Shown: positions 35,886 through 45,537, numbered from the stretch's first letter. The stretch is 48,032 bases of DNA from an uncultured Pelagibacteraceae bacterium (GCA_902538255.1 CACBEJ010000006.1:1-48032); one strand, 5' to 3'. Made by a program: numbers and translations. The notes: generated by a model not told the origin, from the letters alone.

Positions 35886-36749
35886 ATGAACCATCTAAAG
35901 TTATTTATTGATTTAATCAGATTAAAGAAACCAATTGGTTTTATGCTTTTGTTTTGGCCATGTGCCTGGGGATTGACTATGGCATATGATTTTTCAAATG
36001 GTTTTAAAAATTATTTTTTTTACTTAATGCTATTTTTTTTAGGTGCAATTTTAATGAGATCTGCAGGATGCATAGTAAATGATATTTTAGATAAAGAGTT
36101 TGATAAAAAAGTAGAAAGAACTAAAAATCGTCCTATAACATCAAATAGAATTTCTATTGGACTTGGAATTTTTTATTCAGCAACTTTATGTTTTTTAGCA
36201 TTATTAGTATTATTAAACTTTAATAAAATTACGATTATACTAGCCTTGGGTTCAATGCCATTAGCATTTACATACCCACTAATGAAAAGATTTACCTATT
36301 GGCCTCAATTATTTTTGGGTATTACATTTAATTATGGGCTTATTCTGGGATGGACAGCAATATACGGTGAAATAAATCTACTACCAATTCTATTTTATTT
36401 TGGAGCCATATTTTGGACACTGGGATATGACACCATTTATGGGTATCAAGATTTAAAAGACGATGAAATTATAGGACTAAAATCAACATCAATAAAATTT
36501 AAAAATAATCCAATTAAATTTCTAATAATATGTTACACGGTGTTTTTATTTACTATCTTAATGATTGGCTTGTTAATGGATCTAAATAAAATATTTTATC
36601 TTATTTATTTAATAATTTTTTTACAAATTTTTTATTTCCAAATAAAAAAACTCAACATTGAAAATAAATTAATTTGTTTAAAAATTTTTAAATCAAATAA
36701 TTTTTTAGGTTTTTTAGTTTTTTTTGGTTTGGTTGCAGGTAAGATTTAA
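35886..36749 (+). CDS. ubiA: 4-hydroxybenzoate polyprenyltransferase
   Basis: Membrane enzyme that attaches the polyprenyl tail to 4-hydroxybenzoate in ubiquinone synthesis. It has 287 residues and about eight hydrophobic helices. The first Asp-rich motif is VNDILDKEFDKKVERTKNRP, preceded by FMLLFWPCAWGL; the second is DTIYGYQDLKDDEIIGLKST. Both match UbiA better than heme O synthase. It precedes msbA by 3 nt. The ubiquinone produced feeds the bc1 complex at the left end of the window. Confidence 0.95.
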   Translation: MNHLKLFIDLIRLKKPIGFMLLFWPCAWGLTMAYDFSNGFKNYFFYLMLFFLGAILMRSAGCIVNDILDKEFDKKVERTKNRPITSNRISIGLGIFYSATLCFLALLVLLNFNKITIILALGSMPLAFTYPLMKRFTYWPQLFLGITFNYGLILGWTAIYGEINLLPILFYFGAIFWTLGYDTIYGYQDLKDDEIIGLKSTSIKFKNNPIKFLIICYTVFLFTILMIGLLMDLNKIFYLIYLIIFLQIFYFQIKKLNIENKLICLKIFKSNNFLGFLVFFGLVAGKI

Positions 36750-36752
36750 TTT

Positions 36753-38492
36753 ATGGATAATATATATATTTTCAAACGTCTTTATCAAGATTATACAAAA
36801 AAATATCTTAAAAATATTCTAACTTCAGTATTTTTTACTGTTTTGTTAGCTGGAAGTACTTCTTCTGTTGCTTACTTACTAGATCCAGCTATCAAAGAAC
36901 TTTTTATTAACAAAGAAAAATCACTTTTGTTAATAATTCCAGCATTAATAGTTTTAGCTTTTGCGATAAAGGGAGCATCATTATATCTAGCGAAAGTAAT
37001 AATGATAAATGTTTCAGAAAATGTGAGAAAAGATATTCAAGTTGACATGTTCTCTTCACTGATAAAAGCAGATACTCAATTAGTAGATAATAAGCATTCT
37101 GGGAAATTTATTACTAATTTGACTAACGATGTTGGAATGATTACTAATCTTGTTAGCACGGCAATTTTAAATCTATTTAAAGATACTTTAACTTTAATAG
37201 GTTTGCTATCTGTAATGTTTTATCAAAACTGGAAGTTATCTTTATTTGCTGTAATTATGATACCAATAGCATCTTTAGCAGCAAAATCACTTGGAAAAAG
37301 AATAAGTAAAGTAACCTTTCAACAAATGGATCGTACCGGTATTTTAAATTCTTATCTAATAGAAATTTTTAAAAATCATAAATTGACAAAAATATTTCAA
37401 AAAGAAAATTATGAAAGCAAAAGAGCTAAAGATTATATTGAAAATTTAAAAAACTCCTCGAGAAAAATTAATATCGTATTTGTTAGAGCTTCTCCAATAA
37501 TGGAATTTTTAACAGGAATAATGATTGCAGTTTTGATTTATTATGCAGCCATATTAATTTCAAACGATGAGCTTGAAGTCAGTAATTTTTTTTCTTTTCT
37601 TGCGGCAATGATGTTAGCATATCAACCAGTGAGATCACTAGCAACATTAAATATTTCAGTTCAACAAGGACTATCTGGTGCTAGAAGAGTTCTTCCAATA
37701 ATCGATGATATTCCTGAAATTCAGGACAAAGTAAATGCTAAAGAATTAAATTTTACAAAAGGTCAGATTATTTTTGAGAATGTAGATTTTAAATATTTGA
37801 GTAAAGAAACACAAATATTAAATTCAATAAATCTAAATATACCTGGAGAAAAAATGACAGCTTTAGTTGGGCAAAGTGGAGCTGGAAAATCTACAATATT
37901 AAATTTGATTCCTAGATTCTATAACATTAGTTCAGGTGACATTAAGATTGATGATCAGTCAATTTATAAAACTACAATTCAATCTTTAAGAAAACATTTG
38001 TCTTTAGTCAGTCAGGATACAACTTTATTTGACGATACAATTTGTAATAATATTGCATATGCAAAATCAAATGCTTCAATGGATGAAATAAAAGAGGCCG
38101 CAAATTATTCTTTTGCAAGTGAATTCATCGATAAACTTCCAAATAAGTACGATACAATAATTGGAGAAAATGGAGTTAGGCTATCCGGTGGAGAAAAACA
38201 AAGGTTATCTATTGCAAGAGCAATACTGAAAAAAAGTCCAATAATTCTTCTTGATGAAGCCACTTCTTCATTAGATGCAGAAACTGAAGATAAGATACAA
38301 AAAGCAATCAGTTTTTTAACAAAAGGAAGAACAACAATTGTTATTGCACATAGATTATCAACAATATTAAACTCAGATAAAATCTATGTTATTGATAAAG
38401 GAATTGTTGAGTCTGAAGGAAAACATGAAGAGCTTCTAAAATCTTCAAATGTTTATAAAAATTTTTATGAAAAACAGATAAAAAAATCTTGA
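36753..38492 (+). CDS. msbA: Lipid A export ABC transporter, MsbA-like
   Basis: Half-transporter with fused membrane and ATPase domains, expected to flip lipid A-core across the inner membrane. It has 579 residues, the usual MsbA size. Six helices occupy about the first 310 residues. The ATPase has Walker A GQSGAGKSTILNL, Q-loop LVSQDTTLFDDTI, signature LSGGEKQRLSIARAIL, Walker B IILLDEATSSLD and the switch His in VIAHRLST. The substrate is inferred from the next genes (waaA, lpxK, lpxL-like). The stop overlaps the waaA ATG as TGATG. Confidence 0.9.
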   Translation: MDNIYIFKRLYQDYTKKYLKNILTSVFFTVLLAGSTSSVAYLLDPAIKELFINKEKSLLLIIPALIVLAFAIKGASLYLAKVIMINVSENVRKDIQVDMFSSLIKADTQLVDNKHSGKFITNLTNDVGMITNLVSTAILNLFKDTLTLIGLLSVMFYQNWKLSLFAVIMIPIASLAAKSLGKRISKVTFQQMDRTGILNSYLIEIFKNHKLTKIFQKENYESKRAKDYIENLKNSSRKINIVFVRASPIMEFLTGIMIAVLIYYAAILISNDELEVSNFFSFLAAMMLAYQPVRSLATLNISVQQGLSGARRVLPIIDDIPEIQDKVNAKELNFTKGQIIFENVDFKYLSKETQILNSINLNIPGEKMTALVGQSGAGKSTILNLIPRFYNISSGDIKIDDQSIYKTTIQSLRKHLSLVSQDTTLFDDTICNNIAYAKSNASMDEIKEAANYSFASEFIDKLPNKYDTIIGENGVRLSGGEKQRLSIARAILKKSPIILLDEATSSLDAETEDKIQKAISFLTKGRTTIVIAHRLSTILNSDKIYVIDKGIVESEGKHEELLKSSNVYKNFYEKQIKKS

Positions 38493-39748
38493 TGCTTATA
38501 ATCTATAGATTTTTAATTAATTTAATTTTTTTATTATCTCCACTAATTTTAATCTTTAGACTATTAAAGAAAAAAGAGGATGTTAGAAGATTTAAAGAAA
38601 AATTTTGTATATTTCCAAAAAAAAGAAATAGTGGCAAACTCATATGGTTTCACGGAGCAAGTGTTGGAGAAATACAGAGTATAACACCATTAATAGAAAA
38701 ACTTGAAAAAAATAAAAGAATTAAAACAATACTGATAACATCGAATACTCTGAGTTCTTCAAAAATTTTTAAAAAATTAAAACTTAAAAAAACTATTCAT
38801 CAATTTTTTCCAATTGATACAAACTTCTTAATTAAAAAATTTTTAAAATATTGGAAACCCTCTGCAGCATTTTTTGTTGACTCAGAAATATGGCCAAATA
38901 CTATTTATAATCTTGACAAAAATAAAATTCCTATAATCTTAATCAATGGAAGGATTACTATAAATTCTTTTGAAAAGTGGAAAAAATTACCTTCTTTTTC
39001 GAAAGATATATTTGATAAAATTAATCTTTGTTTTCCCTCAAGTAAACAATCAGAAAAATATTTAAAACAACTAGGTGTAAAAAGAATTAGATTTATTGGT
39101 AACCTAAAATTTTCACAGTCTGAAAACGAGAAACTCTCAAAGAGTGATAATGAAATAGAAAATTTTATTAAAAATAAAAAAACTTGGTGTGCTTCAAGCA
39201 CTCATAACACCGAAGAGCTAATATGTGGACTTGTTCATAAAAATTTAAAAAAAAAATACAAAAATTTACTAACTTTTATTATACCAAGACATATTGAAAG
39301 AACGGAGGCTATCATTAAAGAATTAAACGATATTAATTTGATAACACATACACATGAACCAAAAAAAAAAATTCCTAAAAATACCGATATTTATATTGTA
39401 AACTCTTACGGTAAAACAAAATCATTTTATAATATTTGTAATAATATTTTTTTGGGTGGTTCATTAATTAATCATGGAGGTCAAAACCCATTAGAAGCAA
39501 CAAGATATGGTTGTAATATTTTGTATGGGCCAAACGTTGATAATTTTAAGGAGATATACAAATTTTTAGACAAACTAAAAATTTCAAACAAAGTAAATAA
39601 TCACCATCAGTTAAGTTACAGATTAAATAAAATGTTTTTGAAAAAACAAAGTTCTAAAAAAAAACAATACAGACTAAACTCAATTGGAGATAAAATCTTA
39701 AACACCACCTATGAACAAATTAATCTATTTTTAAAAAATGAAATTTAA
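38492..39748 (+). CDS. waaA: 3-deoxy-D-manno-octulosonic acid transferase
   Basis: Transfers Kdo from CMP-Kdo to the lipid A precursor at the inner membrane. From the ATG at 38492 it has 418 residues; the TTG 3 nt earlier is not needed. One N-terminal membrane helix is followed by LIWFHGASVGEIQSITPLIE (with the catalytic-region Glu), FFVDSEIWPNTIYNL and the C-terminal NNIFLGGSLINHGGQNPLEA. It contains an 11-A run at 39361-39371. It overlaps lpxK by 11 nt. Confidence 0.94.
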   Translation: MLIIYRFLINLIFLLSPLILIFRLLKKKEDVRRFKEKFCIFPKKRNSGKLIWFHGASVGEIQSITPLIEKLEKNKRIKTILITSNTLSSSKIFKKLKLKKTIHQFFPIDTNFLIKKFLKYWKPSAAFFVDSEIWPNTIYNLDKNKIPIILINGRITINSFEKWKKLPSFSKDIFDKINLCFPSSKQSEKYLKQLGVKRIRFIGNLKFSQSENEKLSKSDNEIENFIKNKKTWCASSTHNTEELICGLVHKNLKKKYKNLLTFIIPRHIERTEAIIKELNDINLITHTHEPKKKIPKNTDIYIVNSYGKTKSFYNICNNIFLGGSLINHGGQNPLEATRYGCNILYGPNVDNFKEIYKFLDKLKISNKVNNHHQLSYRLNKMFLKKQSSKKKQYRLNSIGDKILNTTYEQINLFLKNEI

Positions 39749-40664
39749 AAAACCTAAATTTTGGGATATAAAAAAACCAAATATTTACTCTTATATTTTA
39801 CTGCCTATAGCTTTTCTAATTCAGGTATTTGCATATTTTAAAAAAAAAACGAAAATTAATGATTTTAAAATCAAGACAATCTGTGTTGGAAATATTTATG
39901 TAGGTGGTACTGGAAAAACCTCTTTATGTATTAAAATCAATGAAATTTTAAAAAAAAAAAATATAAGAAGCTGTTTTGTTAAAAAATTTTACAAAGATCA
40001 ATTAGATGAACAAAAAATTCTAAAAAAGAGAGGACAAGTTTTCTCATCCAAAGTTAGAGTTGATTCAATAAAACAAGCTGAACATGAAAATTACGAAGTA
40101 GCAATAATTGATGATGGATTACAAGATTCATCAATAAATTACGATAAGAGTATAGTGTGTTTTAATAATATAAATTGGATTGGTAATGGTATGGTAATTC
40201 CCTCTGGGCCTTTAAGAGAAAAACTGTTTAGCATAAGAAATTATGATTTTATTTTTTTAAATGGAAATTTAGAAAATTTGGAAACTATAAAAAAAGAAAT
40301 TGTAACAATTCACTCAAAAGCAAATATTTTTATTGGACAATATAAAATATTGAATATAGATGAAATTAATCTTAGTGATAATTATTTTGCGTTTTCAGGA
40401 ATTGGAAATCATAAAACTTTTTTATCAACATTAAAAGAGCATAAAATAAATGTTATGGAAGATTTAGAATTTCCAGACCATTATGAATATACAAACAAGG
40501 ATTTAGATAAAATAATAACTTCCTCAAAAAAATTTAATAGCAAAATAATCACTACAGAAAAAGATTATTTAAGGATAGATAATCAAATTAAGAAAGAAAT
40601 ACAATTTGTCAAATCTGAGTTAATTATAATTGATGAGGAAAAATTTATTAAACAAATAATTTAA
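39738..40664 (+). CDS. lpxK: Tetraacyldisaccharide 4'-kinase
   Basis: Phosphorylates the disaccharide lipid A precursor. It has 308 residues. After a short hydrophobic segment near the N-terminus it shows the P-loop ICVGNIYVGGTGKTSLC, then VAIIDDGLQDSSINYDKSIV and VIPSGPLREKL, and a C-terminal ITTEKDYLRI. All are typical LpxK blocks. A 12-A run at 39950-39961 encodes part of ILKKKNIRS and is a potential slippage site. It overlaps waaA and is followed 2 nt later by the acyltransferase gene. Confidence 0.94.
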   Translation: MKFKKPKFWDIKKPNIYSYILLPIAFLIQVFAYFKKKTKINDFKIKTICVGNIYVGGTGKTSLCIKINEILKKKNIRSCFVKKFYKDQLDEQKILKKRGQVFSSKVRVDSIKQAEHENYEVAIIDDGLQDSSINYDKSIVCFNNINWIGNGMVIPSGPLREKLFSIRNYDFIFLNGNLENLETIKKEIVTIHSKANIFIGQYKILNIDEINLSDNYFAFSGIGNHKTFLSTLKEHKINVMEDLEFPDHYEYTNKDLDKIITSSKKFNSKIITTEKDYLRIDNQIKKEIQFVKSELIIIDEEKFIKQII

Positions 40665-40666
40665 AG

Positions 40667-41527
40667 ATGAAAACAATAAAATATTTATTACAATTTATTA
40701 TTATATTTTTATTTTTTTTTATATTTAAAATTCTAGGACCCAAATTTTCCTCTTTTCTCTCAGGAAAAATTTTTGAAATAATAGGACCTATATTTAGATC
40801 AAAAAAAATAATTGAAAAAAATATTCAAAGAGCAATACCAGATATAAATAATAAAAGATTGAAAAAAATTGAAAATTTAATGTGGAACAATTATGGAAGA
40901 GTTTTTGCAGAATATATTTTTATGAAAGATTTCAGATCGGGGAAACTTTCATCTAACATCAAAATTGAAGGATATGAAATACTTAAAGAAATAAATAAAA
41001 AAAGTAAGCAAGCAGTTTTTGTCTCTGGTCATTTTGCAAATTTTGAATTGATGGCAATGTATTTAGACAAATCAGGAATTAATCTATCAGCTATATATCG
41101 CCCACTAAATAATCCATTTTTAAATCCATTTATGGAGAGAATAAGAAAAAAATATATTTGCCAAAATCAAGTTAAAAAAGGCATTGGCGGCATGAAAAAA
41201 TTAATTTCATTAAAAAAAAAAAATTATTCAACTGCACTTATGATTGATCAAAGAGTATCCCAGGGAATACTATCTAATTTTTTTAATGAAGAAGCATTTA
41301 CAACTACAATCCCAGCTCAGTTAGTGAAAAAATTTGATATTCCAATTATTCCAATTTATATCGAGAGAACTAGCGGCATAAACTTTAAAATGACAGTGAG
41401 TCAGCCTTTAAATTTTTCAAAAAACCACACTGAAAAACAAATTACAGACGAGTTAAATAGATTAATTGAAAAAATGGTTATGCTTAAGCCAGAACAATGG
41501 ATCTGGTCACACAATCGATGGAAATAA
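40667..41527 (+). CDS. LpxL/HtrB-like lipid A acyltransferase
   Basis: Predicted to add a secondary acyl chain to Kdo2-lipid IVA. It has 286 residues with an N-terminal membrane helix. The catalytic H-x4-E box is SGHFANFELMAMYLDKSG; further blocks are AIYRPLNNPFLNPF, TALMIDQRVSQGI and PEQWIWSHNRWK at the C-terminus, typical of the LpxL/LpxM family. The exact acyl donor and position cannot be read from the sequence. A 12-A run lies at 41212-41223. It ends the msbA-waaA-lpxK run, 9 bp from the convergent DUF2093 gene. Confidence 0.87.
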   Translation: MKTIKYLLQFIIIFLFFFIFKILGPKFSSFLSGKIFEIIGPIFRSKKIIEKNIQRAIPDINNKRLKKIENLMWNNYGRVFAEYIFMKDFRSGKLSSNIKIEGYEILKEINKKSKQAVFVSGHFANFELMAMYLDKSGINLSAIYRPLNNPFLNPFMERIRKKYICQNQVKKGIGGMKKLISLKKKNYSTALMIDQRVSQGILSNFFNEEAFTTTIPAQLVKKFDIPIIPIYIERTSGINFKMTVSQPLNFSKNHTEKQITDELNRLIEKMVMLKPEQWIWSHNRWK

Positions 41528-41536
41528 TTAGTAACT

Positions 41537-41731
41537 TTATTTATTTAAGTTTTCTCTTTTTTTAAAGGCCTCCTTATAAGAATAATATGCCTCTTGAAAT
41601 TCCACATTCCAATAAGTTAAATTTTCAATACTAATTTCTTTTTTAGATACAGCACAAATGACATAGTCTCCAGGTTCAATTATTTGAAAGTTGTTTGGGA
41701 AATATTTTATTTTTGCTAATTTTTTTTTCAT
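41537..41731 (-). CDS. DUF2093 family small protein
   Basis: The 64-residue protein reads LAKIKYFPNNFQIIEPGDYV, then CAVSKKEISIENLTYWNVEF and QEAYYSYKEAF, matching the DUF2093 pattern found in alphaproteobacteria, often close to lpxK. Function is unknown. No signal peptide or membrane helix. It is encoded alone on the minus strand between the lipid A genes and purD. Confidence 0.82.
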   Translation of the reverse strand: MKKKLAKIKYFPNNFQIIEPGDYVICAVSKKEISIENLTYWNVEFQEAYYSYKEAFKKRENLNK

Positions 41732-41752
41732 TTATAGTTTATACAGTTTTAT

Positions 41753-43015
41753 ATGAAAGTTGGAATAATTGGAAGTGGAGGCAGAGAACATGCTATTTGC
41801 CAAAGTTTGAAAATTTCTAATAAATTTAAAGAAATATTTTGTTTTCCAGGTAACGCTGGAACCTCCCTGCTGGCTAAAAATATAAACTTAGATTTAAATA
41901 ATTTTGAAAGATTTAAAAATTATATTCTAGAAAAAAAAATAGATTTAATTATTATTGGACCAGAAAAACCATTAGTAGATGGTTTGGTTGATTATCTTGA
42001 AAAATTTAAAATAAAAGTTTTTGGACCTAATAAAATAGCATCTCAATTAGAAGGCTCAAAAATATTTACTAAAGAACTTTGCCAGAAATATAAAATCCCA
42101 ACAGCAAATTTCAGAATTTGTAAAAATAAATTTGATGCCAAAGAATTTTTAGAAAACACAAATTATCCAATAGTTGTAAAGGCTGATAATTTGGCTTCTG
42201 GGAAAGGTGTTTATATTTGTGAAAATAAAACTGAGGCTTCAAACGCTGTTAATGAAATTTTTGATGGGAAGTTCGGTAAAGCAAATAAATTATTAATTGA
42301 AGAATTTTTGAAAGGTGAAGAAATGAGTTTTTTTACAATTCATGATGGTCAAATATTTAAAAATTTTGGAACAGCTCAAGATCATAAAAGAGTACTCGAG
42401 GGAGATAAAGGTAAAAATACAGGTGGCATGGGTGCTTACTCGCCGTCTAGATTAATAAATAAAGAGTTAGAAAATAAAATTTTAAAAAAAATTATTCATC
42501 CAACATTGATTGGATTGGAAGAACTTGGTTGTAAATATAGAGGATTTTTATATGCAGGTTTAATGATTGTAAAAAATGAACCATACCTAATTGAATATAA
42601 TGTTAGAATGGGAGATCCAGAATGTCAAACGATACTACCTAAATTAAAATCAGATATTGGGGAAATATTTCTAGCATGTTGCAATCAAAAACTTGATGAA
42701 ACAAAGATAGAATGGTTTGACAAAAAAAGTTTATGTGTTGTTGTTTGTTCAAAAGGGTATCCAGAAAATTTCAAAAAAAATATTGAAATTGTTAATTTAG
42801 ACAAAATTAAATTAAATAAAAATGATTACTTGTTCCATGCTGGCACAGAAGAAAATAATGGAAAAATTGTTGCAATTGGTGGTCGAGTTTTAAATTTTGT
42901 CACACTTTCTGATAATTTTAAATCTGCAAAAAATATAATTTATAAAAATTTGAATGAGCTTAATTGGACTGGCGGTTTTTATCGTAAAGACATTGGTTTT
43001 AAAGTAATTAAATAA
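41753..43015 (+). CDS. purD: Phosphoribosylamine-glycine ligase
   Basis: ATP-grasp enzyme for the second step of purine synthesis. It has 420 residues. It begins MKVGIIGSGGREHAICQSLK. Further blocks are CFPGNAGTSLLAKNI, IIGPEKPLVDGLVDYLEKF, VVKADNLASGKGVYIC, DHKRVLEGDKGKNTGGMGAY and EYNVRMGDPECQTILPKLKS with the metal-binding residues. Its TAA overlaps the rsmD ATG by 1 nt. It faces the DUF2093 gene across 21 bp. Confidence 0.97.
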   Translation: MKVGIIGSGGREHAICQSLKISNKFKEIFCFPGNAGTSLLAKNINLDLNNFERFKNYILEKKIDLIIIGPEKPLVDGLVDYLEKFKIKVFGPNKIASQLEGSKIFTKELCQKYKIPTANFRICKNKFDAKEFLENTNYPIVVKADNLASGKGVYICENKTEASNAVNEIFDGKFGKANKLLIEEFLKGEEMSFFTIHDGQIFKNFGTAQDHKRVLEGDKGKNTGGMGAYSPSRLINKELENKILKKIIHPTLIGLEELGCKYRGFLYAGLMIVKNEPYLIEYNVRMGDPECQTILPKLKSDIGEIFLACCNQKLDETKIEWFDKKSLCVVVCSKGYPENFKKNIEIVNLDKIKLNKNDYLFHAGTEENNGKIVAIGGRVLNFVTLSDNFKSAKNIIYKNLNELNWTGGFYRKDIGFKVIK

Positions 43016-43581
43016 TGAGAATAATATCAGGATTATTAAAGGGTAAAAAAATTTTTGAACCCAAAGATATTAAAACTAGACCTCTTAAAGATTTAACAAA
43101 AGAATCAATTTTTAATATTCTTTCTCATTCAAAAAAATTTAAAATTAATTTAAATAAAGCAATTGTTCTTGACTTATTCTCAGGAGTTGGTTCCTTTGGA
43201 ATTGAGTGTTTATCCAGAGGTGTTGAGAAAGTAATATTTGTTGAAAATTACGAGGGTGTTCTTCCTATTTTAAAAAAAAATTTAGATAATCTTAAAATCA
43301 AAGACAATTTTGAAATTATTAAAAAAGACATCTACAAAAATCAAACTATATTAGATATTAAATCAAAATTTGATATTATTTTTTTAGATCCACCATATAA
43401 GGATAAAAATATTGAAAAAATATTATCTAACATCATAATAAATAAATCTCTTAAAAATAATGGAATAATTATCATGCATAGACATAAAAACGAAAAAGAC
43501 AAATTTCTAGAAAAATTTCAAATAATAGAAGAAAAGAAGTATGGAATATCAAAAGTTATTTTTTTAAAGTTATTAGTCTAA
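43015..43581 (+). CDS. rsmD: 16S rRNA (guanine-966-N2)-methyltransferase
   Basis: Rossmann-fold methyltransferase acting on the 30S subunit. It has 188 residues. It begins MRIISGLLKGKKIFEPKDIK with TRPLKDLTKESIFNIL, the family N-terminus. The SAM-binding motif is VLDLFSGVGSFGIECLSRGV, and the catalytic DPPY is in DIIFLDPPYKDKNI. It is coupled to purD and overlaps the convergent pgi gene by 9 nt. Confidence 0.95.
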   Translation: MRIISGLLKGKKIFEPKDIKTRPLKDLTKESIFNILSHSKKFKINLNKAIVLDLFSGVGSFGIECLSRGVEKVIFVENYEGVLPILKKNLDNLKIKDNFEIIKKDIYKNQTILDIKSKFDIIFLDPPYKDKNIEKILSNIIINKSLKNNGIIIMHRHKNEKDKFLEKFQIIEEKKYGISKVIFLKLLV

Positions 43582-44727
43582 AATTTTTTTTGTTTCTTTC
43601 TTTATTAACTCCACTTCTGGTTGATCAAATGGATTTAATTTCATTACTTTTCCAAGTAAAATTGTTTCAAGAATAAAAAAACTAAATAATTCTCCCAAAA
43701 CTTCTTCGTCTCTATTATTTATTTCAAAACTTCTAAAAGGTATTTTTTTTTTGTTAAAAACTTTTTCTGTAGCTCTTTTTTGAGCATAAATAATATTATC
43801 TAAATTTTTATTTTTCAAAAATTTGTATTTAGTAAATAATTTTAAATTATTTATTTTTTCACTTGCATTTTCTTTCACATAAAAAAAAGTATAAAAATTA
43901 TTTTTAAAACCATCCAAATAAAGTTGCATTACACTATGATTGTCTTTTGGCATATTTGAAATAATTGGTAATATACCCCTACTTTTTTTACCTAAACTTT
44001 CTGCAACCAGCTGCTGATACCATTTTAAAAAATTTTCTAATTTTTCATCATAATTAATTATAATTGAATTAAATTTTTTTTTTTTTATAAAATATAATAT
44101 TGAACCTACATTAGATATTAAGTTATTTAAAAAGATTTTGTTTTTAATGAGAGAATTTAATTGTTTAAACTTATTTATTTTTAAACCCATTAATTCAGCA
44201 GGCAGCATCCCGACTTCTGATAAAACTGAATATCTTCCTCCAATAAAATTGTTATGATGAATTACTTCTGACTTAAGCCTTTTAGCTAATTCATTAAGAT
44301 AATTTGTTTTATTCTCAGTTATAAAAATATTTTTTTCTTTTTTTTTTAAAAGAATATTACAATTTATAATTGTCTCTATAGTATTTCCAGATTTGGAGAT
44401 AACAATGTTTGTATATTTTTTTTTTATATTGTGATTTATCTTTGGCGTTAAATTATCCACAAATACAAATTTTTTTTTTATTTTGTTTTTAAGAAAATTA
44501 TAAATAGCTTTAGCACCTAAAATAGAACCACCTATGCCTATAATTCTAAAAAACTTTTTATTCTTAAATTTTTTTAATTTTTTTATATTGAAACTATAAG
44601 AATAATTTAAACTTAACGATTTTATTACTTCATCATTTTTTTTTAGTAAATTTGTTAACTCCTTCTTAATTAAGAAATTATTAATTTTTACTTTAAAATT
44701 AGTAAAAATAATTCTAGATGTTAACAT
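43573..44727 (-). CDS. pgi: Glucose-6-phosphate isomerase, short form
   Basis: Interconverts glucose-6-phosphate and fructose-6-phosphate. Only 384 residues, against about 550 for the E. coli enzyme. Catalytic blocks remain: the phosphate loop VISKSGNTIETIINC, GGRYSVLSEVGMLPAEL, the His in MPKDNHSVMQLYLDG, and the C-terminal Lys in NPFDQPEVELIKKETKKI. So the protein looks complete but trimmed. A 13-nt homopolymer (T13 on the plus strand, 44074-44086) lies in the gene. Its ATG overlaps the stop of the lipoprotein gene upstream. Confidence 0.9.
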   Translation of the reverse strand: MLTSRIIFTNFKVKINNFLIKKELTNLLKKNDEVIKSLSLNYSYSFNIKKLKKFKNKKFFRIIGIGGSILGAKAIYNFLKNKIKKKFVFVDNLTPKINHNIKKKYTNIVISKSGNTIETIINCNILLKKKEKNIFITENKTNYLNELAKRLKSEVIHHNNFIGGRYSVLSEVGMLPAELMGLKINKFKQLNSLIKNKIFLNNLISNVGSILYFIKKKKFNSIIINYDEKLENFLKWYQQLVAESLGKKSRGILPIISNMPKDNHSVMQLYLDGFKNNFYTFFYVKENASEKINNLKLFTKYKFLKNKNLDNIIYAQKRATEKVFNKKKIPFRSFEINNRDEEVLGELFSFFILETILLGKVMKLNPFDQPEVELIKKETKKILD

Positions 44728-45050
44728 TAATTTTTCTTAATTTTTTCTAAAAACAATTTTTCAAAATTTTCACTTGGCTTATCTTTATCTAATGATGAGT
44801 TATTATTTTGATCTGAGTTAACAATTAACTCTTTAATATCATTATTTTCCTCGAAAGTTTCCAGATCAGTCTCTAGTTTAGGGTTTGGTAATTCATTATA
44901 GTCTGGTGGCATTAACAAAGGTGATTTTTTTTGAACAAGAAATTCATCATTATTTTCTTTTTTACTTCCTGTAATTCCGCTACATGAATTTAAAATAAAT
45001 AAAAACAAAAAACTTAAAGTGAAAAATTTAATTTTTTTGTTTATTAACAT
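44727..45050 (-). CDS. DUF3035-type small lipoprotein
   Basis: From the ATG at 45050 it has 107 residues. MLINKKIKFFTLSFLFLFIL is followed by NSCSG, a lipobox with the acylated Cys, so it is a predicted lipoprotein. After it comes DEFLVQKKSPLLMPPDYNEL, the DUF3035 block, then an acidic, disordered tail. The upstream in-frame ATG at 45068 would only add six residues inside lspA, so I prefer 45050. It overlaps the gene for its own processing enzyme, lspA, by 23 nt. Role unknown. Confidence 0.8.
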   Translation of the reverse strand: MLINKKIKFFTLSFLFLFILNSCSGITGSKKENNDEFLVQKKSPLLMPPDYNELPNPKLETDLETFEENNDIKELIVNSDQNNNSSLDKDKPSENFEKLFLEKIKKN

Positions 45051-45537
45051 TGTTATTACCATTATCAATAAATTCTAATAAAATCATAGATACCACTCCT
45101 AAAGTGATGAATATATCAGCAACATTAAAAATAAACCAATGAAAATCTCCTATATGAAAATCAATAAAGTCTGGGACAGCTCTATACATAATTCTATCAA
45201 ATATGTTACCAAAAGCTCCGCCTAAGATCATTAATAATGCATATTTTTTAATACCAGAACTTTTTTTTATCATTACAAAAATAAAAAAAATTATTAAAAT
45301 TATTAGAAGAGTTAAAATATTATATAAGTTTTCTTGATCAAAAGATAAAAGTCCAAATGCAATTCCTTCATTCCAGATCAAACTAATATTTACATATTTT
45401 GACGAAAATATTTCAGATCCAATAAATTTTTTATCTAAATTAATTACATAAATTTTAGAAATTCTATCAAGTAAAAAAGTTATCAGAATCAAAGAAGAGT
45501 TAATAAAAAAATTTTTACTTAAAATTGTGTAAGTCAT
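45028..45537 (-). CDS. lspA: Lipoprotein signal peptidase (signal peptidase II)
   Basis: Membrane aspartyl protease that cleaves lipoprotein signal peptides. It has 169 residues and four hydrophobic helices. Conserved blocks: LITFLLDRISKIYVI, IWNEGIAFGLLS, GGAFGNIFDRIMYRAVPDFI with the first catalytic Asp, and FNVADIFITLGV with the second. It is coupled to the ileS stop (TAATG), the usual ileS-lspA order, and overlaps the lipoprotein gene downstream. Confidence 0.96.
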   Translation of the reverse strand: MTYTILSKNFFINSSLILITFLLDRISKIYVINLDKKFIGSEIFSSKYVNISLIWNEGIAFGLLSFDQENLYNILTLLIILIIFFIFVMIKKSSGIKKYALLMILGGAFGNIFDRIMYRAVPDFIDFHIGDFHWFIFNVADIFITLGVVSMILLEFIDNGNNNVNKQKN

